64,000 bases of DNA, from positions 5,766,001 to 5,830,000 of the forward strand of contig NZ_CP120983.1 in assembly GCF_030719215.1 (NCBI RefSeq), in the 5' to 3' direction. The translations under genes were made by a program, and so were the position numbers. The stretch comes from Streptomyces sp. Alt3. GTDB lineage: Bacteria; Actinomycetota; Actinomycetes; Streptomycetales; Streptomycetaceae. This document shows, one piece after another, positions 1 through 8,178 of this stretch; positions within the stretch are counted from its first letter, which is position 1, and every line of letters begins with the position of its first letter. The notes beneath the pieces were generated by a model, which saw only the letters and a list, made by a program, of their open reading frames with translations, did no database searches and had not been told where the DNA came from.

Positions 1-693
1 AGCGAGTACGCCACCCCGGACGAGGCCGAGCGCACACTGCGTGAGTTCGTCGGCCCGGCGGCGGAGAACGCCACCGCCAACCACATCCGCATGCGTATCG
101 GACGCAGTGAGCGCGCCTGGGTGAAGAACTGCGTGGCGATCGGGCTGTCCAACGGGTTCGTCGAGCCGCTGGAGTCCACCGGCATCTTCATCATCCAGAA
201 CGGCATCGAGCAGTTGGTCAAGAACTTCCCCGGGGGCCACGAGGCGACCGACGACCAGCTCCGCAACACCTACAACCGGCAGGCCGCGCACGTGATGGAC
301 GGCCTGCGGGAGTTCATGGTCCTGCACTGGTACGCCTCGGGCCGCGCCGACAACCAGTACTGGAAGGACACCAAGACCCGGGAGATTCCCGACGGCCTGG
401 CCGAGCGTCTGGAGCAGTGGAAGGTCAAGCTGCCCGACCAGGACTCGATCTACCCGCACTACCACGGATTCGAGTCGTACTCCTACCGTGCGATCATCCT
501 CGGTCTGGGCGGGCTGCCGGTGCAGCCGCTGCCCGTACTGGGCAAGCTCGACGGCACCGCGGCGGACCGGGAATTCCAGCTGGTGGCCGAGCAGGCGGCC
601 GCGCTGGTCGAGAAGATGCCCAGCCAGTACGAGTACTTCGCCCACTTGCACGGTCTTCCGGCGGCGCGGCGGAAGGCGGGCTCGGCGCGATGA
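1..693 (+). CDS. Flavin-dependent tryptophan-type halogenase, C-terminal fragment
   Basis: The reading frame is open from base 1, so the gene starts left of the window and only the last 230 residues are visible. The fragment carries the family signature FVEPLESTGI near the start of the visible part, followed by the all-helical C-terminal half typical of tryptophan halogenases (PrnA/PyrH/RebH class). These enzymes use FADH2, O2 and chloride to make HOCl, which is channelled to a catalytic lysine and chlorinates an aromatic ring. The FAD-binding GxGxxG and WxWxIP motifs and the lysine lie outside the window, so regiochemistry and free versus carrier-bound substrate cannot be judged. Its stop overlaps the antiporter start (ATGA), and a flavin reductase that could supply FADH2 is the third gene of the run. 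Confidence 0.93.
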   Translation, partial: SEYATPDEAERTLREFVGPAAENATANHIRMRIGRSERAWVKNCVAIGLSNGFVEPLESTGIFIIQNGIEQLVKNFPGGHEATDDQLRNTYNRQAAHVMDGLREFMVLHWYASGRADNQYWKDTKTREIPDGLAERLEQWKVKLPDQDSIYPHYHGFESYSYRAIILGLGGLPVQPLPVLGKLDGTAADREFQLVAEQAAALVEKMPSQYEYFAHLHGLPAARRKAGSAR

Positions 694-1943
694 ACGCCGC
701 TGAGTTCGCGGCCAGGACCGGCCAGGTGGCGCTCGCGCTGCTGGCCGTGCTCCTGGTCGCGTTCGTCGGCCGCGCGGTGGGCCGCATGGTGCGGCAGCCC
801 ACCGTTGTCACAGAGATCGCCTTCGGGCTCGCGATCGGTCCGGCCCTGCTCGCCTTCGGTGGTGAGCGGACGCTGCTGTCCGAGGAGACGACCGGCACGC
901 TACGCACCATCGGGCACGTCGGGCTGGTGCTGTTCCTGATCGGGGTCGCGCACGAGTTGCGCCGCACGAGTGCACCGGCCCGCGGTCAACTGATCGGCTG
1001 GACCACCGCGGGCGCCTTGATCGTCCCGCTCCTGGCGGGCTGCGCGTTCGCCTTGGCGGTGCTGGCCGATCCCGAGCTGCGCGGCACCGCGCCCACCGCC
1101 GCGCTGGTGATGCTGCTCGCGGTCTCGCTGGCGGTGACCGCCGTGCCGGTGCTCGCGCGCATCCTCGAAGAGCAGGAGCTGCTCGACACCCCGATCGGCA
1201 AGCTCTCGATGACCGTTTCGTTGATCATCGACGTCGTCGCCTGGCTGTTGCTCGCGCTCGCGCTCGGACTGGCTGCGGGTGGGTCGGGCGGCCTGCCGCG
1301 GCTCGCCATGGTGGTGGCCGGCGGGCTGCTGGTGCTGTTCTGCCTAGGGCGGCTGCTGCGTACCGGCGCCGTGACGGCGTTCCGGGCACGCTTCAGCCAG
1401 GTCACGGCCGTGCTGATCGGCGCCGCTGGACTGGTGAGTTCCTGGGCTTTCCAGGAACTGGGGGTGGCAGAGATCTTCGGCGCCCTGCTGGTCGGACTCG
1501 CCATCCCCGTCGACGGGTGGCACGGAGTGGTGCACCGGGTGGGCCGGGCAGGCCGCCTGCTGGTGCCGGTCTTCTTCGTGGTCACCGGGATCACCGTGTT
1601 CTCCGGGCAGTTTGGCGCGACGCCGTGGTTCGCGATCGTGCTCGCCACTGTCCTGGGCATCGTCGGCAAGGTGGGCGGAGGGTACCTCGGGGCCAGACTC
1701 GGCGGTGCGCCGGCGTCGGACGCGGTGCGCGTCGGGGTGCTGGTCAACACCCGAGGCCTGACCGAACTGGTGGTACTTCAGGCGGGTTACAGCGCGGGGA
1801 TCCTGACCGCGCCGGTGTTTCTCGCGCTGGTGGTCATGGCGCTGGTGACCACGGCGATGACCGGACCGTGCTACAGCCTGCTCGAACGGCGTGCGGCGCG
1901 CCACCGGAAGACTTGGGCCCTGGTAGAGGAAGGCAGCAGGTGA
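690..1943 (+). CDS. Cation/proton antiporter, CPA2 (KefB/NapA-like) family
   Basis: A 417-residue polytopic membrane protein of about 12 hydrophobic segments. It has the CPA2 pattern of an early 'QPTVVTEIAFGLAIGP' loop and a late 'GVLVNTRGLTELVVLQAG' segment, typical of Na+(K+)/H+ antiporters. No cytoplasmic RCK domain is present; the protein ends soon after the last membrane span. The ATG at 690 overlaps the halogenase stop as ATGA, so it is translationally coupled; longer in-frame extensions upstream run inside the halogenase and are not needed. Antiporters of this type recur in actinobacterial peptide antibiotic clusters next to halogenases. A role in ion homeostasis, self-protection or export is inferred, not shown. 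Confidence 0.88.
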   Translation: MNAAEFAARTGQVALALLAVLLVAFVGRAVGRMVRQPTVVTEIAFGLAIGPALLAFGGERTLLSEETTGTLRTIGHVGLVLFLIGVAHELRRTSAPARGQLIGWTTAGALIVPLLAGCAFALAVLADPELRGTAPTAALVMLLAVSLAVTAVPVLARILEEQELLDTPIGKLSMTVSLIIDVVAWLLLALALGLAAGGSGGLPRLAMVVAGGLLVLFCLGRLLRTGAVTAFRARFSQVTAVLIGAAGLVSSWAFQELGVAEIFGALLVGLAIPVDGWHGVVHRVGRAGRLLVPVFFVVTGITVFSGQFGATPWFAIVLATVLGIVGKVGGGYLGARLGGAPASDAVRVGVLVNTRGLTELVVLQAGYSAGILTAPVFLALVVMALVTTAMTGPCYSLLERRAARHRKTWALVEEGSR

Positions 1944-2500
1944 CGATGATGGATTCCGGAGCGGAGGGCGGCGCCATGGGAGGCTCCACCACGATGACGG
2001 CGGTCGCGCCGGCGCAGTTCCGTTCTCTGATGTCGACGTTCCCCAGCGGTGTGTCCATCGTGACCACATCGGACCTCGACGGGCAGCCGTGGGGAATGAC
2101 GTGCTCGTCGGTGTGCAGTGTGGCGGTGGATCCGCCGACGTTGCTCGTGTGCCTCCGCGAGGGGAGTCCCACTCTGGCGGCGATGTCGCGTCGCTCCGCC
2201 TTCGCGGTCAACCTGCTGCACGCCCGTGCCAGGGCGACGGCGGACCTGTTCGCCTCCGGAACGCCTCATCGGTTCGACCTGTTGCGCTGGTCGGCCGACT
2301 CGGAAGCAGCCGGTCCGCACCTGTCCGACGATGCCCACGCGATCGCCGACTGCCGGATCACCCGGATGGTCCGGATCGGTGACCACACGGTGGTCTTCGG
2401 CGAGGTGTTCCGCGTGGATCACCCGGCGACGGAGGTGGCGGACAACCGGTCACCACTGTTGTACGGACTCAGGGAGTACTCGTCCTGGCAGGTTCGTTGA
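1940..2500 (+). CDS. Flavin reductase (FMN-binding split-barrel, HpaC/ActVB-like)
   Basis: About 186 residues with the flavin reductase-like split-barrel pattern: 'FPSGVSIVTTSDLDGQPWGM', then 'TCSSVCSVAVDPPTLLVCL', then 'FAVNLL', and a 'GDHTVVFGEV' strand near the end. Such enzymes reduce free FMN/FAD with NAD(P)H. As third gene behind the halogenase it is the obvious source of FADH2 for halogenation. I chose the GTG at 1940 because it overlaps the antiporter stop (GTGA) and has a purine-rich GAGGAAGG about 7 nt upstream; the ATGs at 1946 and 1949 are alternatives. It is the last gene of the operon, followed by a strong hairpin. Confidence 0.9.
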   Translation: MTMMDSGAEGGAMGGSTTMTAVAPAQFRSLMSTFPSGVSIVTTSDLDGQPWGMTCSSVCSVAVDPPTLLVCLREGSPTLAAMSRRSAFAVNLLHARARATADLFASGTPHRFDLLRWSADSEAAGPHLSDDAHAIADCRITRMVRIGDHTVVFGEVFRVDHPATEVADNRSPLLYGLREYSSWQVR

Positions 2501-2843
2501 AGTAGTTCTGCGGGTGGGCGGTCCGCGCGGGTCACCGAAGGTGTGTGACTCCGCACGGACCGTCTTTCGCGTGGGCCCCGTGCCGTTGGGGAACACGCAA
2601 CCGGTCGGTCGGGACGGGGGACGATCCGACCACCGGGGGACTCCCGTGTGTTGTGCTGTGCCTCAAGTGAAGCACGCACCCCTGGGCCGCGCCGTAGTCC
2701 TGGTTGTAAAAGACCGGTATCGCTAGCTATACCGGGCGACACCCACCGAAACGAGAGAGCCTTCCTCTCCGGTCTCCACCGGAGAGGAAGGCTCTCGACG
2801 ACCGCTGTGGGCCCGTGGTCGGGGCCTTGGGACGTGGGCCCGC
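2501..2843. other. Convergent intergenic region with two dyads
   Basis: 343 bases between the flavin reductase (+) and the MbtH-like gene (-). I see no credible gene. It contains a short dyad at 2714-2735 (7-bp arms CCGGTAT/ATACCGG around an 8-nt centre that is itself GCTAGC-symmetric), possibly a protein-binding site. It also contains the strong terminator hairpin at 2755-2796. Confidence 0.6.
2755..2796. terminator. Bidirectional terminator, 19-bp perfect stem
   Basis: The 19-base arm at 2755-2773 (starting GAGAGCC) is the exact reverse complement of 2778-2796, with a CTCC tetraloop. It lies between convergent genes, so it can stop transcription from both the halogenase operon and the mbtH-like gene. 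There is no long U tract, as is usual for streptomycetes. Confidence 0.85.
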
Positions 2844-3059
2844 TCAGCGCCGGTCCGTCACCGCCGTGAGGCTCTTGGGCCGCATGTCGGTCCAGTTCGC
2901 CTCGACGTAGTCGAGCGCCGACTGCCGGTCGGTCTCGGGCAGGGCGACCGTCCAGCCCGCGGGCACCTCGGCGAAGGACGGCCAAAGGGAGTGCTGGTCC
3001 TCGTCGTTGATCAGCACGAGGTAGGTGCCGTCCGGGTTCTCGAATGGGTTGACGCTCAT
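2844..3059 (-). CDS. MbtH-like NRPS chaperone
   Basis: A 71-residue protein with every MbtH-family hallmark: 'NPFENPDGTYLVLINDEDQH', then 'SLWP', 'VPAGWTV' and the C-terminal 'WTDMRPKSL'. MbtH-like proteins bind adenylation domains and are needed for folding or activity of many actinobacterial NRPSs. It is very likely the partner of the A domains encoded at 17-31 kb, although it is transcribed from the opposite strand and separated from them by about 14 kb. The next gene upstream on the same strand is the ArsR-type regulator (80-nt gap), so the two may be co-transcribed. Confidence 0.96.
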   Translation of the reverse strand: MSVNPFENPDGTYLVLINDEDQHSLWPSFAEVPAGWTVALPETDRQSALDYVEANWTDMRPKSLTAVTDRR

Positions 3060-3139
3060 GGCTTGCTTCCCCTTCGTAGGTTGTGGTCGAGCCCGCGCGG
3101 ATCGGCGGCTCGATCCGAGTTTTCAGGCTTTCGCCGTGC

Positions 3140-4036
3140 TCACGACACCTTGGACGCGTGCCGCTGCCGCAGCAGCGCCACGCCGAGGGGCGTCAGGGAG
3201 TGAAGCGCCGTGTTGCGCTTACGGGCAGTTGTGACCAGTCCCGCCTTACGCAGCACCGTGGCGTGTTTGCTGGCGCCGGCCAGCGAGATGTTCAGCCGCT
3301 GTGAGAGCTCACTCGTGGTGCAGCTCTCCGAGAGCATTTGGAGCGCGGCGGCGCGCGTGTGCCCGACCAGGGCGCTCAACGCCTGCTCGCCACCCTTGTG
3401 GTGACCCCAGAACTCGGTCTCGACCGCGGTGTCCACAGGCACGGAGAAGACCAGGACAGGTACGCCGATCTCCAGGACGTCTTCCAGGATCATGCAGGCC
3501 TTGCCGACCATGAACAGCGATGGGCACAGCACGATTCCTCGCCCGTTGAGGTACACATCGTGGTCCGGTTCCCCCGCCATCTCCAGGACCGGGGGCTTCC
3601 AGTTCAGCTTCGGATGGAGGTTGTCCAGCAGGGCGTGCATACCGTTGGCGATGCCGATCCGGCCGCACGCGTCCCGCACCGATTCCATGTGACCGTGCAT
3701 CTCCCGCCAGTGCGGCAACACGGCCACCTGGCAGAACTCGAACAAGGTAGCTCGCACCTGCTGACGGGTGCGTTCGTCGACCCCGATGTCGGACTTGCCG
3801 CTCGAGTAGAGCTTGAGCAACGGCAGTAACTCGTCGATGCTGCACCGGTCGGCGAGCTGCTCGATCGCGGCGATGCGGGTGCCGAGCTGCTCCCGGACTC
3901 CTTTGCGCCAGCCGCGGAAGGCGGGACTGCCTTGCCTGCCTAACTGTTTCAGCGCAAATGCGCTTTCGACGACGGGCCCTAACGAGGAAATCATGCTCAA
4001 CTGCGCGACATCGTCAACCGTGAAGTGGATTCTCAA
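3140..4036 (-). CDS. ArsR-type winged-helix regulator with long N-terminal domain and several TTA codons
   Basis: 298 residues. The C-terminal 70 or so residues are an ArsR-like winged helix ('TSELSQRLNISLAGASKHAT', then 'VLRKAGLVTTARKRN'). The preceding 220 residues look like the extended sensor domain found in actinobacterial HTH_20/ArsR regulators and show no metal-binding CxxC. Leucines 19, 32 and 70 are TTA codons (plus-strand positions 3980-3982, 3941-3943, 3827-3829). TTA needs the developmentally controlled bldA tRNA, so translation is probably coupled to differentiation. Position beside the mbtH-like gene suggests a cluster-situated regulator; its targets are unknown. Confidence 0.85.
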   Translation of the reverse strand: MRIHFTVDDVAQLSMISSLGPVVESAFALKQLGRQGSPAFRGWRKGVREQLGTRIAAIEQLADRCSIDELLPLLKLYSSGKSDIGVDERTRQQVRATLFEFCQVAVLPHWREMHGHMESVRDACGRIGIANGMHALLDNLHPKLNWKPPVLEMAGEPDHDVYLNGRGIVLCPSLFMVGKACMILEDVLEIGVPVLVFSVPVDTAVETEFWGHHKGGEQALSALVGHTRAAALQMLSESCTTSELSQRLNISLAGASKHATVLRKAGLVTTARKRNTALHSLTPLGVALLRQRHASKVS

Positions 4037-4817
4037 GTCTCTGTCCCCCTGTGCGTGTCAATGCTGGCGAGTGGCACCTCGGCACCTCGGCACGTCACCA
4101 CGATCCGTCGGGCTACGGCACGCGCCCGACTGAGGAATTGCGCGGGAGGCCGCCCGCACATATCACACATCGTGATCAAGTCTCAAGCTGGTCCGAGTAG
4201 ACCTCCACTAGCCTGCTAGGTTGTCGAAACGATGCATGATCGAGTCAAGTCGACACGGCAGCGGCGCCTGGCGAGCGCGCACCACCCGGACGTGGCTCGT
4301 CGGGCTGGGGCGAAGCCCCATCAGTACTGCAGTCGGGGTCCTCGAGTTGGTGAGAGAACCTGATCGTTTCGCGCTCGGCGGCGGTGTCGGGCAGACTCCG
4401 CCTCCGCAGGTCTCCGTACCGCATCACGCCTCCGAGGTGGTGACCGCTTCCGACCGGCCCCGATCGGCCGCTCGGGAAGTGAGGCCGCGGCGCAGGCCCG
4501 AGGTGCTGCCCGCTCCCGTGCTCACCCGTCGATCTCCAGATACGACACCCCCGTTGATTGAGCTGTACCGACATCCTTGGAGCCTCTGATGCCGTCCCGG
4601 CCTTGGTTGAGGCAACCTCTTCGTGGCGGTGCTGGTGATGTCCACATGTGTCCGGCCGGGCACATGGACGCACATGAAGAGGCAATGCTGGTGCCGTCGA
4701 CACAACCTTCGGGACTGCGTACGTCGGCGGCCGTCACATGACCTCGGGAACCTCGGTGGCCGGGTCCGAACCGCTTCCCGCGGGAAGCGGGATCGATCGC
4801 CCGCCAATCACTGAAAG
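4037..4817. other. Gene-poor intergenic region between divergent regulators
   Basis: About 780 bases between the ArsR-type gene (-) and the XRE gene (+). Short open frames exist on both strands but none has a recognisable protein, a good ribosome site or the codon bias of its neighbours. It contains a small dyad CTAGC/GCTAG near 4208-4219 and the 20-bp palindrome at 4771-4790. It probably carries promoters and operators for both flanking genes. Confidence 0.5.
4771..4790. promoter_or_regulatory. 20-bp perfect palindrome upstream of the XRE regulator
   Basis: The ten bases CCGCTTCCCG at 4771-4780 are followed directly by their exact reverse complement. It lies about 100 bp upstream of the likely GTG start of the XRE gene. 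A perfect dyad this long is what a dimeric HTH repressor binds; autoregulation by the XRE protein is the simplest inference. It could alternatively fold as a hairpin in a leader RNA. Confidence 0.55.
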
Positions 4818-4889
4818 GTGAATTTATCGCCTTCCTTCGATCCGATCAAGTGGTTAAAGTGTCTCACCCGCCAACTCTGTGGAGTACTC

Positions 4890-5765
4890 GTGCCCGAACG
4901 CGTCTTCGACGGGGGCAAGCTGCGCGACTGCCGTGTGGTCAAGCGCCTGTCGCAGTCCGATCTGGCCGCAGGCCTGAACGTCAAGACGAACGCCGTCTAC
5001 CGCTGGGAGAACCAGCTGGCAACGCCGCCGCAGGAACGCTTGCCGGCGATCGCCGCGATGGTCGGGGCCGAACTCGACGAACTCTTTCCGCGGCTGGAGC
5101 CACCCAACCTCGCCGATCTGCGCTGCGACGCCGGTATGAGGCAGTCGGACACCACGCGCTGCACCAACACCGCGTCGCCGATGCCGATCCGCGCAGCCGA
5201 ACAGGGAAAGCGAGCACTGTCCGATGAGGCCGTGACGGCGCTGGCAGCCGCCTACAACGTCACCCGCGCTGAACTGCTGGCCGCACAGAGGCGATCGTTC
5301 AGCCACGATGTGCCGGATTCGGAGCCGGTGAAGAAGACGTCGTCGTCACAGGTCGTCAGTACTGTTGCCGAGAAGCTCAAGTACCTGCAGACGGAGATCC
5401 ACGATGGCGTTGTGCCCTCGGACGCGGACCTCGCCTCGGCCGGCAATCGGAAAAGCGGCAGGGCCCTCCTGACGGAGGATCTGGTCAGGGATTTGCGAAC
5501 GGGTACGCTGCCGACTGCCCCGGATGACGTTCTCGATGCCCTGGCCCTCGCATTCGACGTCCCCCCGGTGTTCTTCCGTAGCAGTGATCCGGAGATCGAC
5601 CGCCTGGTCGTCTCGGCGCGAGCCGTGCGCAGCCAGTACACGGTGATGGCCGCGCGCGGCGGAGAGAGGGAGATCTCGCAGGAAGCGCGGGATCAGCTCC
5701 GGGACTTCATCAGCGACACCATGGCGGAGATCCTCGGCACGGATGCGGATGGCATGCCGACGTAG
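4890..5765 (+). CDS. XRE-type regulator with repeated HTH-like segments, MAB_1171c-cassette type
   Basis: About 291 residues. Near the N-terminus is an XRE helix-turn-helix ('LRDCRVVKRLSQSDLAAGLN', then 'AVYRWENQLATPP'). A degenerate second copy lies around residues 80-130 and a third, HTH_3-like stretch ('LTEDLVRDLRTGTLPTAPDD', then 'LALAFDVPPVFF') in the C-terminal half. That C-terminal arrangement resembles the XRE partners of MAB_1171c/ImmA loci. I prefer the GTG at 4890 because GGAG at 4881-4884 precedes it; an in-frame GTG at 4818 adds 24 residues but has a poor ribosome site. It is convergent with the three-gene minus-strand set that begins at 8178, and its promoter region carries a 20-bp palindrome. 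Confidence 0.75.
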   Translation: MPERVFDGGKLRDCRVVKRLSQSDLAAGLNVKTNAVYRWENQLATPPQERLPAIAAMVGAELDELFPRLEPPNLADLRCDAGMRQSDTTRCTNTASPMPIRAAEQGKRALSDEAVTALAAAYNVTRAELLAAQRRSFSHDVPDSEPVKKTSSSQVVSTVAEKLKYLQTEIHDGVVPSDADLASAGNRKSGRALLTEDLVRDLRTGTLPTAPDDVLDALALAFDVPPVFFRSSDPEIDRLVVSARAVRSQYTVMAARGGEREISQEARDQLRDFISDTMAEILGTDADGMPT

Positions 5766-5790
5766 CAGGCGCCCCTACCGTCGGCATCTC

Positions 5791-6240
5791 CTAGCCCGCC
5801 ACCTCGACATGGGCCGTACTGCCGCCCGTGAGCGCGCCGAGCGCCGCGTCCCACAGAGGCCTGCGCGACGGCGGGATCTCGTCCGGAGAGATCTCGTCGG
5901 GCGCGCTGAAGCGGAACGCTGTGAGTTCGCTTTCTTGCAGCACAATCGCCTTCTGCTGCTCAGCGGAAAGTGTTCCGCCGTCGAACACCCAGTAGATGTG
6001 GGGTCCGTCGGCAGTATGCACATAGGCGGACAGCAGGAGGCGCCCGGGCGTCCGGTCGATGCCGAGTTCCTCCTTGAGCTCACGCGTACATGCCTGCCTG
6101 GGCGTCTCGCCCTCGTCGACCCCGCCGCCTGGCAGGTTCCAGCCTTTCCTGTATCCGGGCTTGACGATGAGGTACTCGCCCTGGCCATTGGTGAGGACGG
6201 CCGCCGCAGACATGGTCGGTCGAGCGGGGGTGGCGTTCAT
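5791..6240 (-). CDS. NUDIX hydrolase
   Basis: 149 residues with a complete Nudix box at residues 39-61 (G-x5-E, x7, REL-x-EE-x-G-I), which binds Mg2+ and hydrolyses nucleoside diphosphates linked to another moiety. The substrate cannot be read from sequence. The ATG at 6240 overlaps the stop of the upstream membrane-protein gene (TGATG) and is preceded by GAGGAG, so the two are translationally coupled. Longer frames extending upstream are not needed. It is the last gene of the ImmA/MAB_1171c/NUDIX run and ends 25 nt from the convergent XRE gene. A housekeeping or stress role, or turnover of a signalling nucleotide, are both possible. Confidence 0.88.
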   Translation of the reverse strand: MNATPARPTMSAAAVLTNGQGEYLIVKPGYRKGWNLPGGGVDEGETPRQACTRELKEELGIDRTPGRLLLSAYVHTADGPHIYWVFDGGTLSAEQQKAIVLQESELTAFRFSAPDEISPDEIPPSRRPLWDAALGALTGGSTAHVEVAG

Positions 6241-7556
6241 CAGTGGCTCCTCGCGTCTGGAGAGCCGGCGTGGTCTGCACCGGTCATCGCCAGCAGGGTG
6301 CGGGCTTCGGAGTTGCGGATGCCGCTGTACGCCGCGGCCACGGCCCGCAGGTGCGGCACTTCGTGCCGTGGGTCGGTGCCGGGGCCGAAGGGATACGGTG
6401 CCGGAGCGGCAGAATTGCCGTGAATCGCAGGGATCCCGCACAGCAGGGCAGCGCGGAGCCACAGCGCCTCGGCCCGGATCTCGGTGTCGTGGAGACCGTC
6501 CGGCACGCTCTGCGCATGGTCGCGGGCCTTCTCGGCAAGGTCTGCCGGGGCTCGTCGCTGCAGTTCGAAGATCGCGTCGCGGATGTCGACCGTGTAGCGG
6601 TTGACACGCACGGGCAAGGAAGCGTCAGGGCTCGTGAACACGTCGCGGAAGGTGTCGAGGGACCGGCCGACGAACCGCAGGCGCGCGAAGAGATGGCTGG
6701 GCCTGTGACGTACGACGTCAGGTGCGGCCGCCGCCAACCGCTTCCAGAGCGGGTGCAGCGAGAGGAGGTTGCGGGCCGCCCGGTACCGCTCGGAGCCCGC
6801 TCGGCTGGCGGGTGCGATGGCGCCGATCCCCCAGAGCAGCGAGAACAGGTAGAGCAGGGAGTCTGTGAGTGTCTCCTGGGCATGGCTGGTGCCGTCGGAC
6901 ACCGTCGTCACAGTGATCGTCACGACGAAGGCGATACGCAGCAGCACGTACACCACGGCCATGACCATCGCGCAGGACATGAGGATCATGCCGATACGGA
7001 TCGACCGAACCGGGGTCACCCGGGCCGCGCCGCCCCACTGGACGGCGCAGACCGCGGCGGCCGCACCCATGTAGAGGTAGAAGAGACCCATGTAGATCGG
7101 CAGACCCGGATCTCCCTCGTGGCGCTCCAGGAAGAACAGGGTGCTGGTGTCCGGCGGATTCAGCAGGAAGACGAACGCGGCCGTCATGACGGCGATCGTG
7201 CCGAACGAGGCGCGCGTGGCGATCCGGTGGACGGCGGCGGACAGGCGTGCGCTACGCCGCAGATCCACAGCGTGGCCGGCGTCCGCGTAGACCGCGGTGA
7301 CGTAGCGCAACAGCACACAGATACCGACGATCGCCGTGGCGTGCTTGACCAGGAAGCCGAGATCGTAGATGCCCGTCGCGTCCAGGAGATCGTTGACCGT
7401 CGATGTCCGGCACAACCAGCTCACCGCCAGCGCGGCGAACGCACCCCACAGCGAGCGCTCGCGACGGCGCCCGCTCCAGGCGGACTTGGCTCTCAGGGCC
7501 GCCTGGACGAGTAGAAGGCCTGCGATCGCGCAGGCGAACGCATCGGTCACGGTCAT
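6240..7556 (-). CDS. MAB_1171c-like multi-pass membrane protein
   Basis: 438 residues. The first 220 or so contain about seven hydrophobic membrane segments, and the rest is a soluble helical tail. This layout, with flanking XRE and ImmA/IrrE-type genes, matches the MAB_1171c family ('putative transporter') common in Streptomyces and mycobacteria, whose function is not established. It lies 7 bp downstream of the peptidase gene and overlaps the NUDIX start by one base, so the three form one operon. The set may act as a membrane-linked sensor/protease pair regulating transcription; that is inference. Confidence 0.75.
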   Translation of the reverse strand: MTVTDAFACAIAGLLLVQAALRAKSAWSGRRRERSLWGAFAALAVSWLCRTSTVNDLLDATGIYDLGFLVKHATAIVGICVLLRYVTAVYADAGHAVDLRRSARLSAAVHRIATRASFGTIAVMTAAFVFLLNPPDTSTLFFLERHEGDPGLPIYMGLFYLYMGAAAAVCAVQWGGAARVTPVRSIRIGMILMSCAMVMAVVYVLLRIAFVVTITVTTVSDGTSHAQETLTDSLLYLFSLLWGIGAIAPASRAGSERYRAARNLLSLHPLWKRLAAAAPDVVRHRPSHLFARLRFVGRSLDTFRDVFTSPDASLPVRVNRYTVDIRDAIFELQRRAPADLAEKARDHAQSVPDGLHDTEIRAEALWLRAALLCGIPAIHGNSAAPAPYPFGPGTDPRHEVPHLRAVAAAYSGIRNSEARTLLAMTGADHAGSPDARSH

Positions 7557-7563
7557 GGGCCAC

Positions 7564-8178
7564 CTATTCCGTGCTGGGGGTATCGCTACCGAACGGGTAG
7601 GCGAAGTCTTCGGCGAGGCGGCGGGCTACGGAGTCCTCGATGAGGTCAGGGCTGTCGGCTCGCCGGCTGATGAGGGCGGCCGCGTCCTCGGTGCGCTTCT
7701 CGATCGCGGTGTCGTAGCGGCGCCGGCCGGCAGCTTGGCCGGTGGCTACCAACTGCTCCACCCGCGCCGGTGTGAGGTCTCGCAGGACCTCGTCGGTGCC
7801 GACGACCCCGGTGGCATCCTCCGCCCAGAGGTGGACGAGCTCGTGCACTTTGATCTGGCGCTCGTGCGAGGGGGAACCGCCCTGGACATGAAGGATCAGG
7901 TCGAGGGGCCGGGTGTCGTGCTTGATCCAGAGGCCGCAGAAGCCGGTGAGGTTGGCCAGATGGGCCGGCATCGGCTTCAGGACGATGCGCCGACCGCGGG
8001 CCTGCTCGATATTCGCAACGAAACGATCAAGATCGAAGGGCCGCGGGATCGGCATGGAGGCCACCAGGCGCTCGGTCTCATGCCGCAGAACGCGCCGTTT
8101 GCGCCGGGCTCGCAACTTGTCGAGCGCGCTGGCCGTGAGGTCCGAGCCGGGGCATTGCCGCCTTGTCCGCTTCATCAC
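7564..8178 (-). CDS. ImmA/IrrE-type zinc metallopeptidase (DUF955-like)
   Basis: 204 residues with a zinc-binding HELVH at residues 112-116 (HExxH) and a downstream 'EKRTEDAAALI' segment in the place of the third-ligand helix of ImmA/IrrE proteins. ImmA of ICEBs1 and IrrE of Deinococcus cleave partner XRE-family repressors. Here the XRE gene at 4890-5765 is the natural candidate substrate, though it is encoded on the other strand. Start is GTG 8178 or ATG 8175, both behind a GAGGGGAG ribosome site at about 8184-8193. First gene of a three-gene operon with the MAB_1171c-like and NUDIX genes. Confidence 0.78.
   Translation of the reverse strand: MMKRTRRQCPGSDLTASALDKLRARRKRRVLRHETERLVASMPIPRPFDLDRFVANIEQARGRRIVLKPMPAHLANLTGFCGLWIKHDTRPLDLILHVQGGSPSHERQIKVHELVHLWAEDATGVVGTDEVLRDLTPARVEQLVATGQAAGRRRYDTAIEKRTEDAAALISRRADSPDLIEDSVARRLAEDFAYPFGSDTPSTE

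Noticed and set aside
4221..4703. Overlapping 100-150-codon frames on both strands between the ArsR and XRE genes
   Set aside because: They lack third-position GC bias, recognisable domains and ribosome sites; they look like random open frames in GC-rich DNA.
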